Origin: Chthoniobacter flavus Ellin428
Lineage (GTDB): Bacteria > Verrucomicrobiota > Verrucomicrobiia > Chthoniobacterales > Chthoniobacteraceae
Direction: 5' to 3'
NCBI RefSeq assembly: GCF_000173075.1
Contig: NZ_ABVL01000014.1
Coordinates: 124,001-188,000 of the forward strand
DNA: 64,000 nt
This document shows positions 56,804 through 64,000 of the stretch, in pieces; within the stretch, counting starts at the first letter, position 1; every line of letters begins with the position of its first letter. The notes under the pieces are model-generated. The model was not told the DNA's origin, ran no database searches, and was given only the letters and a program-made list of their open reading frames with translations. Made by a program: the position numbers and the translations under genes.

Positions 56804-58948
56804 TCACTCCCGCGGCGACACCGCCGGCGAAAGCGGGCCCCGTGGTGGCCGTGGGCGCCACGGGGTTCGAGACGGCCGTGGCGCGATTATTGTCGCTGTT
56901 GGCGTCGTAGACGTCGGAACTGACGCTCGCCGTGTTGACGACGTTGATCGTGCCGTCCGAGGTGGCGGTGATGGTGATGGTGGCGGGTGGCGCCCACGGG
57001 CAGGGTCGCCCACCGCGCAGGCGACATTGTTGACCGAAGCCGAGCACGTGCCCTGCGTGCTCGTGGCGGAGACGTAGGTGAGCGCCGAGGGAAGTGGATC
57101 GCGAACGACGACCGAGGTGGCGGTGGCGGGGCCGGCATTCGTGACCGTGAGGGTGATGGTGACCGGCGAGCCATTCGGCGCGGAGGCGGGCGCGATGGTT
57201 TGCGTGATCGCGGTATCGGCGAGGACGGTGCCCGGCGGATAGTAACTGCGCACCACGCCATCGCCCCCGGCGACGAAGAGGATGTGATTGGCGAGGCTGA
57301 CACCGCCGCCATTGGGCAGCGTTTGCTGAAGCGCCTGCGTGGCGAGATTGAAAAGAAAAGTCTGCGTGGGAGAGGAAACGATCAGCGTGTCGTTGGTCAC
57401 CAGCGGCTGGCCGGCGAGAGTCGAATCCGGCGTGGAGTAAGTGGCGACCAGCGCGCCGGTCTGCGCATTGTAGGCGAGGACGTCGCTGTTGCTGATGGCA
57501 TAGACGATATTCGACCCGGCCGCCGGAGTGCCGGTGAAAGTGCCGCCGACCCGCCAGCTCTCTTTCTGGCGCAAAAGATCGATGGCAAACAAAGCGTGCG
57601 AGCCGACGACAAAGGCCTGCCCACCGCTGATGGCGGGAGCACGATCGGACTCCATCAAGTTGGGAATCGGGCCGTCGAGCGGAAGCGTCCAGAGCCGAAC
57701 GCCGGTGACGGCATCGCTGGCCGAAAAGATATCGCTGGCCCAGCTGTAGGTGACGCCGTCGCGGTAGGAGGGAGTCCATTGATCTCCCGTGGGACTGGGA
57801 TCGTAGAAACGCTGGCTGCCGTCGCTGATGTTGATGCCGTAGAGGCCGGCGGTGCCGCCGGCCATCCAGAGGCCATCCTGAACGACGACCGGCGCCATGG
57901 GCTCGGTGCCGAAGGGGTCGAGGGGGACGGACCAATCGGTGACGCCGGATGCGGCATCGAAACGCCAAAGGAAACCGTAGGGAATGAAACCGAGTCCGAT
58001 CTGCTCGATGTAGACCTTGCCCGCATCGACCGTGGGCGCGGAGATTTCGCCCTGCAAGGCAACCTGCCAGCGGACGACGCCGGTGGAAGCGTCGGCCGCG
58101 CTGACATTGCCCGTACCGACGGCACTCGCGTAAAGGACACCATCGGTAATGGCGACGGGGTTGAGGGAATCGACCCCGTCGATGACGAGAACGTTCCCCA
58201 GCGATTGGCTACCCAGCGTGCTGGTCCATCCGGCTTGATACAGCGCACCGCCGGTGGCGACCGGTTGATAGCCGGAGTGCGCGGGGCCATTGCCCCAAGT
58301 GGGCCAGCCGGTGGTGGCATCGCGACCGTTGTCGAGCACGTTGAGCGACACCGTGCCATCGGTCCAACCGGCGACGTGGGCGGTGATGTTCGAGGGCTGC
58401 GTGCCGTTGGGGATGCCATCGTCCTCGGCATAGACATCGAAGGTGATGCTCGACTGGCCGGCGGGGATGATGATGAAGGGCGGAAGAGAGAGGTCGGGAT
58501 TGGTGGACGAGAGGGCAATGCGGACGTCGGAATCGGGAGCCTGGGTGAGGCTGATGGTGACCTGATACTTGCCGCCCTTGGTCACCACGGCAGCGCCGCT
58601 GAGCGCGAGCGTGTCGGACTCGTTGTCGTTGACGGTAATAGTGGTGCGGCCCTCGACGAAGAGGAAGTTGGGACCCTTCGCTGAGACCGTGATCGTCTCA
58701 GAACCGTTGACCAGCGCGTCGTCAACGGCCAGCACGGGGAAGGTGGCGCTGAGCTGATTGGCTGGGATGGTGACAGTGGGCGGCAAAAGCAGGCGGGCCG
58801 GATCGCTCGGAGCGAGCGTGATGACGGTGTCCGTGAAGGACGTGCCGGAAATGCTGACGGTGCCGATGCCGCCCGCATCTCCCTCGGTGACCGATGCCGG
58901 CAGTGAAATGGCGACCGTGGTCATGCCGTCGGGGCGGTAGGTTTGCAA
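56804..58948 (-). CDS. Middle fragment of the giant propeller protein (Calx-beta / PQQ-like / DUF11)
   Basis: 714 residues read from a TTG at 58948, although the true frame continues upstream through 59080 to the TAG. Contents: Calx-beta-like domains (about 10-200, SATFPVLAVDDALVNGSETI and SITFDVYAEDDGIPNGTQ), a PQQ-like propeller (about 215-590, WPTWGNGPAHSGYQPV...LTLQ-type blades) and a DUF11 domain (about 600-690) that ends in nonsense after CSASVNNVACAVGDPARG because of a frameshift near 56995. The next frame carries AATITITATSDGTINV-like sequence and an FN3-like segment (56990-56525). Confidence 0.78.
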   Translation of the reverse strand: MQTYRPDGMTTVAISLPASVTEGDAGGIGTVSISGTSFTDTVITLAPSDPARLLLPPTVTIPANQLSATFPVLAVDDALVNGSETITVSAKGPNFLFVEGRTTITVNDNESDTLALSGAAVVTKGGKYQVTISLTQAPDSDVRIALSSTNPDLSLPPFIIIPAGQSSITFDVYAEDDGIPNGTQPSNITAHVAGWTDGTVSLNVLDNGRDATTGWPTWGNGPAHSGYQPVATGGALYQAGWTSTLGSQSLGNVLVIDGVDSLNPVAITDGVLYASAVGTGNVSAADASTGVVRWQVALQGEISAPTVDAGKVYIEQIGLGFIPYGFLWRFDAASGVTDWSVPLDPFGTEPMAPVVVQDGLWMAGGTAGLYGINISDGSQRFYDPSPTGDQWTPSYRDGVTYSWASDIFSASDAVTGVRLWTLPLDGPIPNLMESDRAPAISGGQAFVVGSHALFAIDLLRQKESWRVGGTFTGTPAAGSNIVYAISNSDVLAYNAQTGALVATYSTPDSTLAGQPLVTNDTLIVSSPTQTFLFNLATQALQQTLPNGGGVSLANHILFVAGGDGVVRSYYPPGTVLADTAITQTIAPASAPNGSPVTITLTVTNAGPATATSVVVRDPLPSALTYVSATSTQGTCSASVNNVACAVGDPARGRHPPPSPSPPPRTARSTSSTRRASVPTSTTPTATIIAPRPSRTPWRPRPPRGPLSPAVSPRE

Positions 58949-59080
58949 CGTCGGCGTGTTGACGCCGGCGATGTAGAGGATGCCATTGGCCAGGCTGAGG
59001 TAACCGCCGTAGGGCAGAGTCTGGTCGAGGGTGAAAGTCTGGAGATTGAAGATGTAGGTCTTCGTAAGCGAACTGACGAT

Positions 59081-61618
59081 CTACGAGTCGTAGGTCACGA
59101 TCGGTTGGTCGATCCAGATGGTGTCGCCAGTGGAGTAGATACCGACCGGCGCGCCGGTTTGCGCATCGTAGGCGAGGACATCACCGCCGCTGATGCCGTA
59201 GACCACGCCGTGAGCGACGGCAGGTGTGCCTTGGAAATTGGCGCTGGCGCTCCAGGCGACGGCGTGGGTGGTGAGATCGACGGCGAAGAGTGAGGGACTG
59301 GAGACACCGAAGGCGTGGCCATTGGCGAGGGCGGGAGTGCGGCTGACCTGCGGCCCGCCGGGAGTGACCGCCGTGGACCAGAGCACGACGCCGGTGGCAG
59401 GATCGAGGGCATTGAGGACACTCTGATCCCACGTGTAGAGCGTGCCGTTGTACCAGGCAGGAAGCCAGTCGCCGTTGTCGGCGTTGACGCTGTTGGAGAA
59501 AAGAGGCTGGCCTTGGGCAGCGTCGAAACCGGCCTGACCGATCTCTTCTCCGGCATCCAGCCAGAGCTGCCCGTTGATGGCAGTGACGGGCGTCACGGGA
59601 CGGAAATTAGTGGCGGTGTAGGTGCTGTTCCAAAGAGGCTGGCCGGTCGTGGCGTCGAAGCTGTAGAGCAGGCCAAAGGGTTGAGTGGTGAGATTGGTCG
59701 CCGTGGTCTGGATGAAAACACGGCCGGCATCGACGGTCGGGGCGCTGGGGGAATTGACGTTGCTCAATGACTGCCGCCAGAGTTCCAGGCCGGTATCCGC
59801 GTCGAGCCCGGAGAGGAAGGCGGTGGTGGCATAGAGGAAGGAGGGGGCCACGTGGACGACACCGCCGGCGACGGTGATCTGCTGAAGGGAGGCTGCGGAA
59901 TCGTAGGTGACGGACCAGCCGGGGACATACTGGCGATGGCTGGTGAGGATGGCCTGATAGCCGGTGTGGCCGGCACCGTTGCCGAACGAAGTCCAATCGG
60001 TGTAGGAGGGATCGGTGACGGTGATCGAGCCGGTGCCATCGGTCCAATTGTCGACGTGGGCGGTGATGGGCGCGATTTCGAAACCAATGAACTGGCCTGC
60101 TTCGTTGGCCGCGAGATCGAAAGTCCCGGTGGTGTGTCCCGCGGCGATGGTGACGGTCGCAGGGACAGAAACGGCGTCGGTATTCGAGGCCAGGTGGACG
60201 ACGATATCGCTGTCCGGCGGCGCGCTGAGGAAGACGCTACCGTGGACGGTGCCGCCCTGCGTGACACCAAAGGGCAGGAAGACCGAGAGCGTGGCCTGCT
60301 CGTTATCGTTGACTTGGATGTTGCCGCTTGCGGTGGCGAAACCGGCCGCGGCGGCGTTGACGCTGACCGTTTGCGGGCCGTCGAGCAGGGCATTGTCGAT
60401 GACGGTGACGTCGAAGGTCGCGGAGAGTTGGCCGGCGGGAATCGTGACTTGGGCGGGGACGGTGATCTTCGAGAGATTGCCGGAGGTGAGATTGATGACG
60501 GTGTCCCTCGGCTGGGCGTCGGTAAGTGTGACCTGGCCGGCGGCGGGGAGAGTGCCCGCGCCTTCGACCGTGGTGGCGGGCGGCGAGACGCCAATCACCG
60601 ATGGGACGATCGAGTCGTCATCGACGATCACGATATTGCTGAAGCCGCAGATGAAGGCGAGGCGATGGCCGCCGCAGCGGATGACGCGATCGGCCTGTTC
60701 GGTGGCCGCGGGAATCGGCGTGGTCGCGATGATCGCGTAGGTGGTGGCGTCGAGCGCGACGAGGTTGGTGGTGTAATCACCATTCGTGTTGGTTTGCTGG
60801 AGGACGTAGATGCGGTTGCGGGCGAGATCTGGGCAGACGTGGCCGGTGACCGGAAGGGTTGCGACGACGGTGCGGGTTTTCGGGTCGACGACCTGGCCGT
60901 CGTTTCCATAAACCAGCGTGCCATCGGAAATCAGGGAACCGTTGTCGAGCAGGTTGGGAGTGAAGTCCAGCAAGGCGATGCCGTTGGCGTTGATCGCAAA
61001 GCGGTCGAAGCTGGATGAGGCGCCATTGCTGGGCGTGCCATAGAGCATGTCGGCCGAGGAGCCGAAGGCGAGGGACTCGAAATTATAATCGTAGGCCGTC
61101 GCCGGCCGTGGGACGCCGTCGTCCAGCACAGCGATGGAGAAAGTATTGTAGCCGGAGACGACGATGGAGTGCGGATGACCGGGGAGGACGGAGAGATCGA
61201 AAGCGTCGCCACCGGCGATGTCGAATTGCGCGTCGACGGTTTGCGTGGCGAGGTCGATGCGGGCGACGCTGCCGAGTTCCACTCCGAGATAAAGGAACTG
61301 GCCGTCGTCGGAAATGGCGAGGGCACCGCATCGGACGCCGCTGACGTTGATGGGGGCGCCGAGTTGGAAGGTGGCGGGATCGAGCGGGATGACGCAGGGC
61401 TGGAAATTGGTGTCGGCGGTGCCGTCGGTGCTGAAGTAGATTTTGCCGGTGATGGCGTCGTAGGCGATGTCGCTGGGCGGGGAAACGGTGAGCGAGGTGA
61501 TGGTCGACGCGGCGTGGGTGAGGCCAGTGAGGATGAGGAAGAGAGCCAGCCACGCGCGGCTGAGCAGTCGGCGTGAGGGCAGACGGAATGGAGAGACGAG
61601 CCTGGAGGGAAAATACAT
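59081..61618 (-). CDS. N-terminal part of the giant propeller protein, ending at TAG
   Basis: 845 residues. Signal peptide (about 1-36, LLSRAWLALFLILTGLTHAAS), a YVTN/lactonase-like propeller (about 38-335, ISDDGQFLYLGVELGSVARI, VLPGHPHSIVVSGYNTFSI), two Calx-beta-like domains (about 345-545, VTIPAGQLSATFDVTVIDNA) and a PQQ-like propeller (about 555-845, WTSFGNGAGHTGYQAI... ALDPATGVVLWSTAV). It ends QPIVTYDS-TAG where the paralogous blade in the next segment reads QPLVTNDTLIVSS. The TAG replaces a codon expected to be Leu (TTG). Extracytoplasmic. Confidence 0.85.
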   Translation of the reverse strand: MYFPSRLVSPFRLPSRRLLSRAWLALFLILTGLTHAASTITSLTVSPPSDIAYDAITGKIYFSTDGTADTNFQPCVIPLDPATFQLGAPINVSGVRCGALAISDDGQFLYLGVELGSVARIDLATQTVDAQFDIAGGDAFDLSVLPGHPHSIVVSGYNTFSIAVLDDGVPRPATAYDYNFESLAFGSSADMLYGTPSNGASSSFDRFAINANGIALLDFTPNLLDNGSLISDGTLVYGNDGQVVDPKTRTVVATLPVTGHVCPDLARNRIYVLQQTNTNGDYTTNLVALDATTYAIIATTPIPAATEQADRVIRCGGHRLAFICGFSNIVIVDDDSIVPSVIGVSPPATTVEGAGTLPAAGQVTLTDAQPRDTVINLTSGNLSKITVPAQVTIPAGQLSATFDVTVIDNALLDGPQTVSVNAAAAGFATASGNIQVNDNEQATLSVFLPFGVTQGGTVHGSVFLSAPPDSDIVVHLASNTDAVSVPATVTIAAGHTTGTFDLAANEAGQFIGFEIAPITAHVDNWTDGTGSITVTDPSYTDWTSFGNGAGHTGYQAILTSHRQYVPGWSVTYDSAASLQQITVAGGVVHVAPSFLYATTAFLSGLDADTGLELWRQSLSNVNSPSAPTVDAGRVFIQTTATNLTTQPFGLLYSFDATTGQPLWNSTYTATNFRPVTPVTAINGQLWLDAGEEIGQAGFDAAQGQPLFSNSVNADNGDWLPAWYNGTLYTWDQSVLNALDPATGVVLWSTAVTPGGPQVSRTPALANGHAFGVSSPSLFAVDLTTHAVAWSASANFQGTPAVAHGVVYGISGGDVLAYDAQTGAPVGIYSTGDTIWIDQPIVTYDS

Positions 61619-61826
61619 AACGAGCAGCGGTAACCGGGAATGCGAACTTCCACGGAGATAAAACCCTTTTCCGCTCCGGTGCGCAACGCCGGAATGCCAG
61701 GAGGTCTGTTAAGACCGCGTGACGATAAGTGATCTTAACTAATGATGTAAATTCCTGCTTTCCAGTAATTTACGCTAATGGATCAGAGAGAGGCGATCGG
61801 CCTCCTTTTCCAAGCCCATCCGGAGC

Positions 61827-63089
61827 TTAGTTCTCGATGCGATAGAGGGTCGTCTTGGTGCGCAGATAGAGCGCTTTGCCCGAGACGGCGGGCGAGGCCA
61901 TGAAGCCATCGGGGAATTCATTCGTCGCCAGGACCTTGAACTGGCGGCCGGCGTCGAAGACGTAGAATTTGCCCTCTTCATTGCCCGCGTACATGTGGCC
62001 GTCGGCATAGATGGGCGAGGCGCTGAAATTGCCGCCGAGGCGCTCATTCCAAATCACGTCGCCGGTCTTCGCATCGAGGCAGGCAGCGATGCCGCCGTCA
62101 TTCACGGTAAAGAGTAGGCCATTGACGAGCGTCACGCTGGGTTTGTTCGGCGCCTTTTTGTTCATGCGCCAGGCGAGGTCATTGGCGGAAAGCACGCCGT
62201 GGCCGCCGAGTTTGATGGCGAGCAGGCCCGCCTTGCCGAAGCCCGCGGGAATGTAGACCAGCCCATCGCCGACTACCGGGCGGGTGGCAGCGCTGTGGGC
62301 GTCGGGTTCGTCGAAGCGCCAGATCTCCTTGCCGTTGCGCGGATCGTAGGCGTAGTGCGCTTTCGCGCCGCTGCTGAGGAGGATTGGCTGGCCACCCTGC
62401 ATGTAGACGTGGCAGGTGGCGAAGGCCTTGCGGTAGTCCCCTTCGTTTTTCACGGTCCCATCGGGGGCGAGATCGCCGTAGTCGGTGGAACGCTTCGTTT
62501 CCCACACGGTCTTGCCGGTCATCTTGTCGAGCGCGACGATGAACTGATGGTCGCTGCCGTCGAAATTCATGATGAGCAGGTTCTGCCAGAGGATCGGCGA
62601 GGAGCCGGCGCCGCGGTAGTGGTTGCAGACGAAATCGGTGCGCTGCCAGAGCACCTTGCCGGTCTTGGTGTCGATACAGGCGGTGCCCGGCGAGCCGAAT
62701 GTGACGTAGACGCGGCCTTCCTCGATGGCCGGCGTGGGCGAGGCGTAGCTGTTGAACTTGTGGCAGAACTGCGGGGTGGCGATGTGAAAGAGGGTGTCGT
62801 CGCGCAGGATTTTGCCGGAGTCCTTGTCGACGAGGACCACGCCGAGCTCGGTGCCTTCTTCATTCGCGGTGGTGAGCCAGATCTGCGAACCCCAGATGAC
62901 CGGCGAGGACCAGGCCTTGCCATGGATGGGCGTCTTCCACTTCACGTGATCGCTGTCGCCGAAGGTGACCGGCAACCCGGTGGCATCACTATGACCGTCG
63001 CCCGTGGGGCCGCGAAAGGTGGGCCAGTTCTCGGCGGCCAAAAGCGAGGTGCTGAGAAGGGCGAGGGCAAGGAGGGGACGGAAGAACAT
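61827..63089 (-). CDS. Exported PQQ-like beta-propeller protein
   Basis: 420 residues with a signal peptide (MFFRPLLALALLSTSLLAAE). The propeller starts NWPTFRGPTGDGHSDATGLP, a signature of the PQQ-binding-like family in Planctomycetota/Verrucomicrobiota, and has repeated blades (VDKDSGKILRDD, IDTKTGKVLWQR, LDKMTGKTVWET, YDPRNGKEIWRF, LDAKTGDVIWNE). Catalytic residues of true quinoprotein dehydrogenases are not evident, so it may be a binding scaffold. It is unlinked to the giant genes by overlap; 61619-61826 between them is gene-free and holds an imperfect hairpin near 61790. Confidence 0.9.
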   Translation of the reverse strand: MFFRPLLALALLSTSLLAAENWPTFRGPTGDGHSDATGLPVTFGDSDHVKWKTPIHGKAWSSPVIWGSQIWLTTANEEGTELGVVLVDKDSGKILRDDTLFHIATPQFCHKFNSYASPTPAIEEGRVYVTFGSPGTACIDTKTGKVLWQRTDFVCNHYRGAGSSPILWQNLLIMNFDGSDHQFIVALDKMTGKTVWETKRSTDYGDLAPDGTVKNEGDYRKAFATCHVYMQGGQPILLSSGAKAHYAYDPRNGKEIWRFDEPDAHSAATRPVVGDGLVYIPAGFGKAGLLAIKLGGHGVLSANDLAWRMNKKAPNKPSVTLVNGLLFTVNDGGIAACLDAKTGDVIWNERLGGNFSASPIYADGHMYAGNEEGKFYVFDAGRQFKVLATNEFPDGFMASPAVSGKALYLRTKTTLYRIEN

Positions 63090-63144
63090 GGCTACCTGAT
63101 AACCGCGGACGGGCCAGGATTCTAGGCCGAATCGATGCCAGTCT

Positions 63145-63221
63145 CGGAGGGATGCGCTCCTGCGCGTTTCCCAATTTTCGTGGATGAGACGTGGCGAAGG
63201 AGTGGGAACGCGTCCCTCCGG
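63145..63221. repeat. REP-like palindrome between two genes
   Basis: CGGAGGGATGCGCTCCTGCG at 63145-63164 pairs with GGGAACGCGTCCCTCCGG at the right (ends 63221), the fullest match to the family seen at 35924, 43197, 50136 and 53023. It ends 3 bp before the stop of the following minus-strand gene. Confidence 0.78.
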
Positions 63222-63223
63222 CT

Positions 63224-63787
63224 TTATCGACGCCGAACTTCCACCGGGCCTATCGTCGCACCGCTGTAACCGTTCCGATACGGCACACCGCCCCTCATGC
63301 GTCCGGGAATGATGGTGGAAAAACCAGGCACGACAAAGCCACCCACCGGATAGCCGTCATAGGTGAATCCTGGGCTGTCCACGGTCACCTCGAGACCGGT
63401 CTGGTTGGTTGGCCGATACGTTTCCGGCGTGGAGGCGTTCGCGTTCGCCTGATTCTGAGCGGCCAGGGCCCTGGCACGAGCGAGGGCTTGTTGCGCGGCC
63501 AGCTCCGCGGCTTCACGGCGTTGGCGCTCCGCTTCGAATTTCTGCTTCCAGCCTTCCGCGTAGGTTTCCACGTTGTAGCCAAAGTCCTTTTGATCCGCCT
63601 CGCTCATGTTTTTGAAATCGAGGAACGTCACGCCATCGTCGTGCATGATCTGGATGCCCGTCGCGTCCTTGGAGCGGACTTCGATGTTTTTGAAAACGTC
63701 GCCGCTCAGGGTCTTGATATCACGCGCACCGGCACTTCCACCGAAGACAAGAGTGGCGACGAGCAAAGAGAGAAATGCCCGTTGCAT
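63224..63787 (-). CDS. Exported coiled-coil protein of unknown function
   Basis: 187 residues. A signal peptide (MQRAFLSLLVATLVFGGSAGA) is followed by a short beta domain (RDIKTLSGDVFKNIEVRSKD...FLDFKNMSEADQKDFGYN), a charged helix (KQKFEAERQRREAAELAAQQALARARA, coiled coil) and a Gly/Pro-rich C-terminus. The first domain resembles the tail of proteins in which a KTLxGxxxxNVxVxxxxxxGI segment precedes a helix, common in Verrucomicrobiota, but no function is assigned. The ATG at 63787 was chosen over TTG at 63796. Confidence 0.75.
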   Translation of the reverse strand: MQRAFLSLLVATLVFGGSAGARDIKTLSGDVFKNIEVRSKDATGIQIMHDDGVTFLDFKNMSEADQKDFGYNVETYAEGWKQKFEAERQRREAAELAAQQALARARALAAQNQANANASTPETYRPTNQTGLEVTVDSPGFTYDGYPVGGFVVPGFSTIIPGRMRGGVPYRNGYSGATIGPVEVRRR

Positions 63788-63837
63788 AATAAACAACGAT
63801 ACAACATCCGGGGTCCCGCGCGAGGGGATTTATGATC

Positions 63838-64000
63838 CTACTTCACCGCCGTCGGCGCTTCTTTTTTCAACAACGCACCTTCGCGCAACGCATACAGATC
63901 CGTCATCGTCGCCACGAAAAGCGTGCCATTCGCCACCGTCGCTGTGGCGCTGATACCTTTCTTGAAATCGACCATCGCGAGCACCTTCTTTTCCTTGCTC
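63838..64000 (-). CDS. C-terminus of a PQQ-like propeller protein, cut by window edge
   Basis: The last 53 codons of a minus-strand gene running in from beyond 64000. The reading MVDFKKGISATATVANGTLF, VATMTDLYALREGALLKKE and the final residues PTAVK before TAG at 63838-63840 match the last blade of a PQQ-like propeller as in the 61827 gene. The N-terminus, signal peptide and catalytic status cannot be seen. Confidence 0.72.
   Translation of the reverse strand, partial: SKEKKVLAMVDFKKGISATATVANGTLFVATMTDLYALREGALLKKEAPTAVK

Larger units (their letters stand above)
55814..61618 (-). pseudogene. Composite: giant multi-domain propeller protein broken by TAG and three indels
   Basis: The readings 61618-59081, 59080-56804 and 56458-55814 form one protein of about 1930 residues. 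The first two share a frame and are separated by one TAG at 59081-59083; beyond it the frame stays open (IVSSLTKTYIFNLQTF...TLQTYRPDG). Near 56990-57000 two C insertions (gaC-cCtg and cCacCcg on the minus strand) and at 56519-56524 one extra G in a run of six shift the frame. Corrected, the protein has a signal peptide, a YVTN-like propeller, Calx-beta domains, two PQQ-like propellers, DUF11, FN3-like and cadherin-like domains and the C-terminal module. It may be truly broken or an artefact. Confidence 0.7.

Noticed and set aside
59081..59083. TAG as a recoded sense codon (alternative genetic code)
   Set aside because: TAG ends several ordinary genes in the window, such as the thioredoxin gene at 13073 and the gene ending at 4257, so general recoding is not supported.

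Overview
The window reads as a G+C-rich chromosomal segment of a member of the Verrucomicrobiota, probably a polysaccharide degrader. Reasons: three proteins combine a sorbosone-dehydrogenase-like propeller, HEAT-like repeats and a CxxCH haem site in the Pirellula/Verrucomicrobium style; there is a DUF1592/DUF1552 pair, an FGly-type sulfatase, PEP-CTERM proteins, an ECF sigma factor followed by a FecR-LamG anti-sigma protein, and several PQQ-like beta-propeller surface proteins. No rRNA, tRNA, transposase, prophage or CRISPR array was seen.

Layout. 1-929: the body of a sensor histidine kinase running off the left edge. 1232-8012: a minus-strand sugar-acid operon (Zn alcohol dehydrogenase like LgoD, aldo/keto reductase like L-galactose dehydrogenase, FucU-type mutarotase, TIM-barrel isomerase, UxaE-type tagaturonate epimerase, two small exported proteins) with a divergent AraC regulator. 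The enzymes line up as L-galactose (or L-fucose-like sugar) -> lactone/aldonate -> tagaturonate -> fructuronate. 8038-13073: an exported protein, a PEP-CTERM protein, a Pit phosphate transporter and an exported thioredoxin. 13177-17937: sigma factor, FecR-LamG and PVC cytochrome. 18020-35055: sialidase-like protein, SGNH-PVC cytochrome fusion (frameshifted), a GH-like protein with a discoidin-like insert, a third PVC cytochrome, DUF1552, DUF1592, sulfatase and an ADP-ribosylglycohydrolase homologue. 35560-42691: broken cupin, transglutaminase-like protein with an N-terminal repeat domain, OsmC, GH5-like protein, and a redox-stress cluster (VOC, DoxX, WrbA, pirin) divergent from a LysR regulator. 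42764-52781: lipoprotein, ThpR, a four-module EF-hand/thioredoxin/cytochrome/copper-monooxygenase-like protein, TPR protein, second PEP-CTERM protein, KpsS/KpsC-like protein, sterol-desaturase-family protein and FAD oxidoreductase. 53153-64000: an array of very large PQQ-like propeller proteins and a small coiled-coil protein.

Two genome-wide habits stand out. First, the intergenic DNA is rich in structured repeats: hairpins built of short tandem units (different unit at each locus, usually at gene 3' ends), a REP-like palindrome family sharing GGAGGGATGCGCTCCTGCGC, and a family carrying AACGCAGAG and GGTTAGCACTGC boxes. Second, at least four and probably five genes are broken by single-base insertions, several in G or C runs, and the largest also by one in-frame TAG. 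That pattern looks more like assembly or sequencing error than gene decay, so the broken genes are described both as fragments and as the intact proteins they imply.
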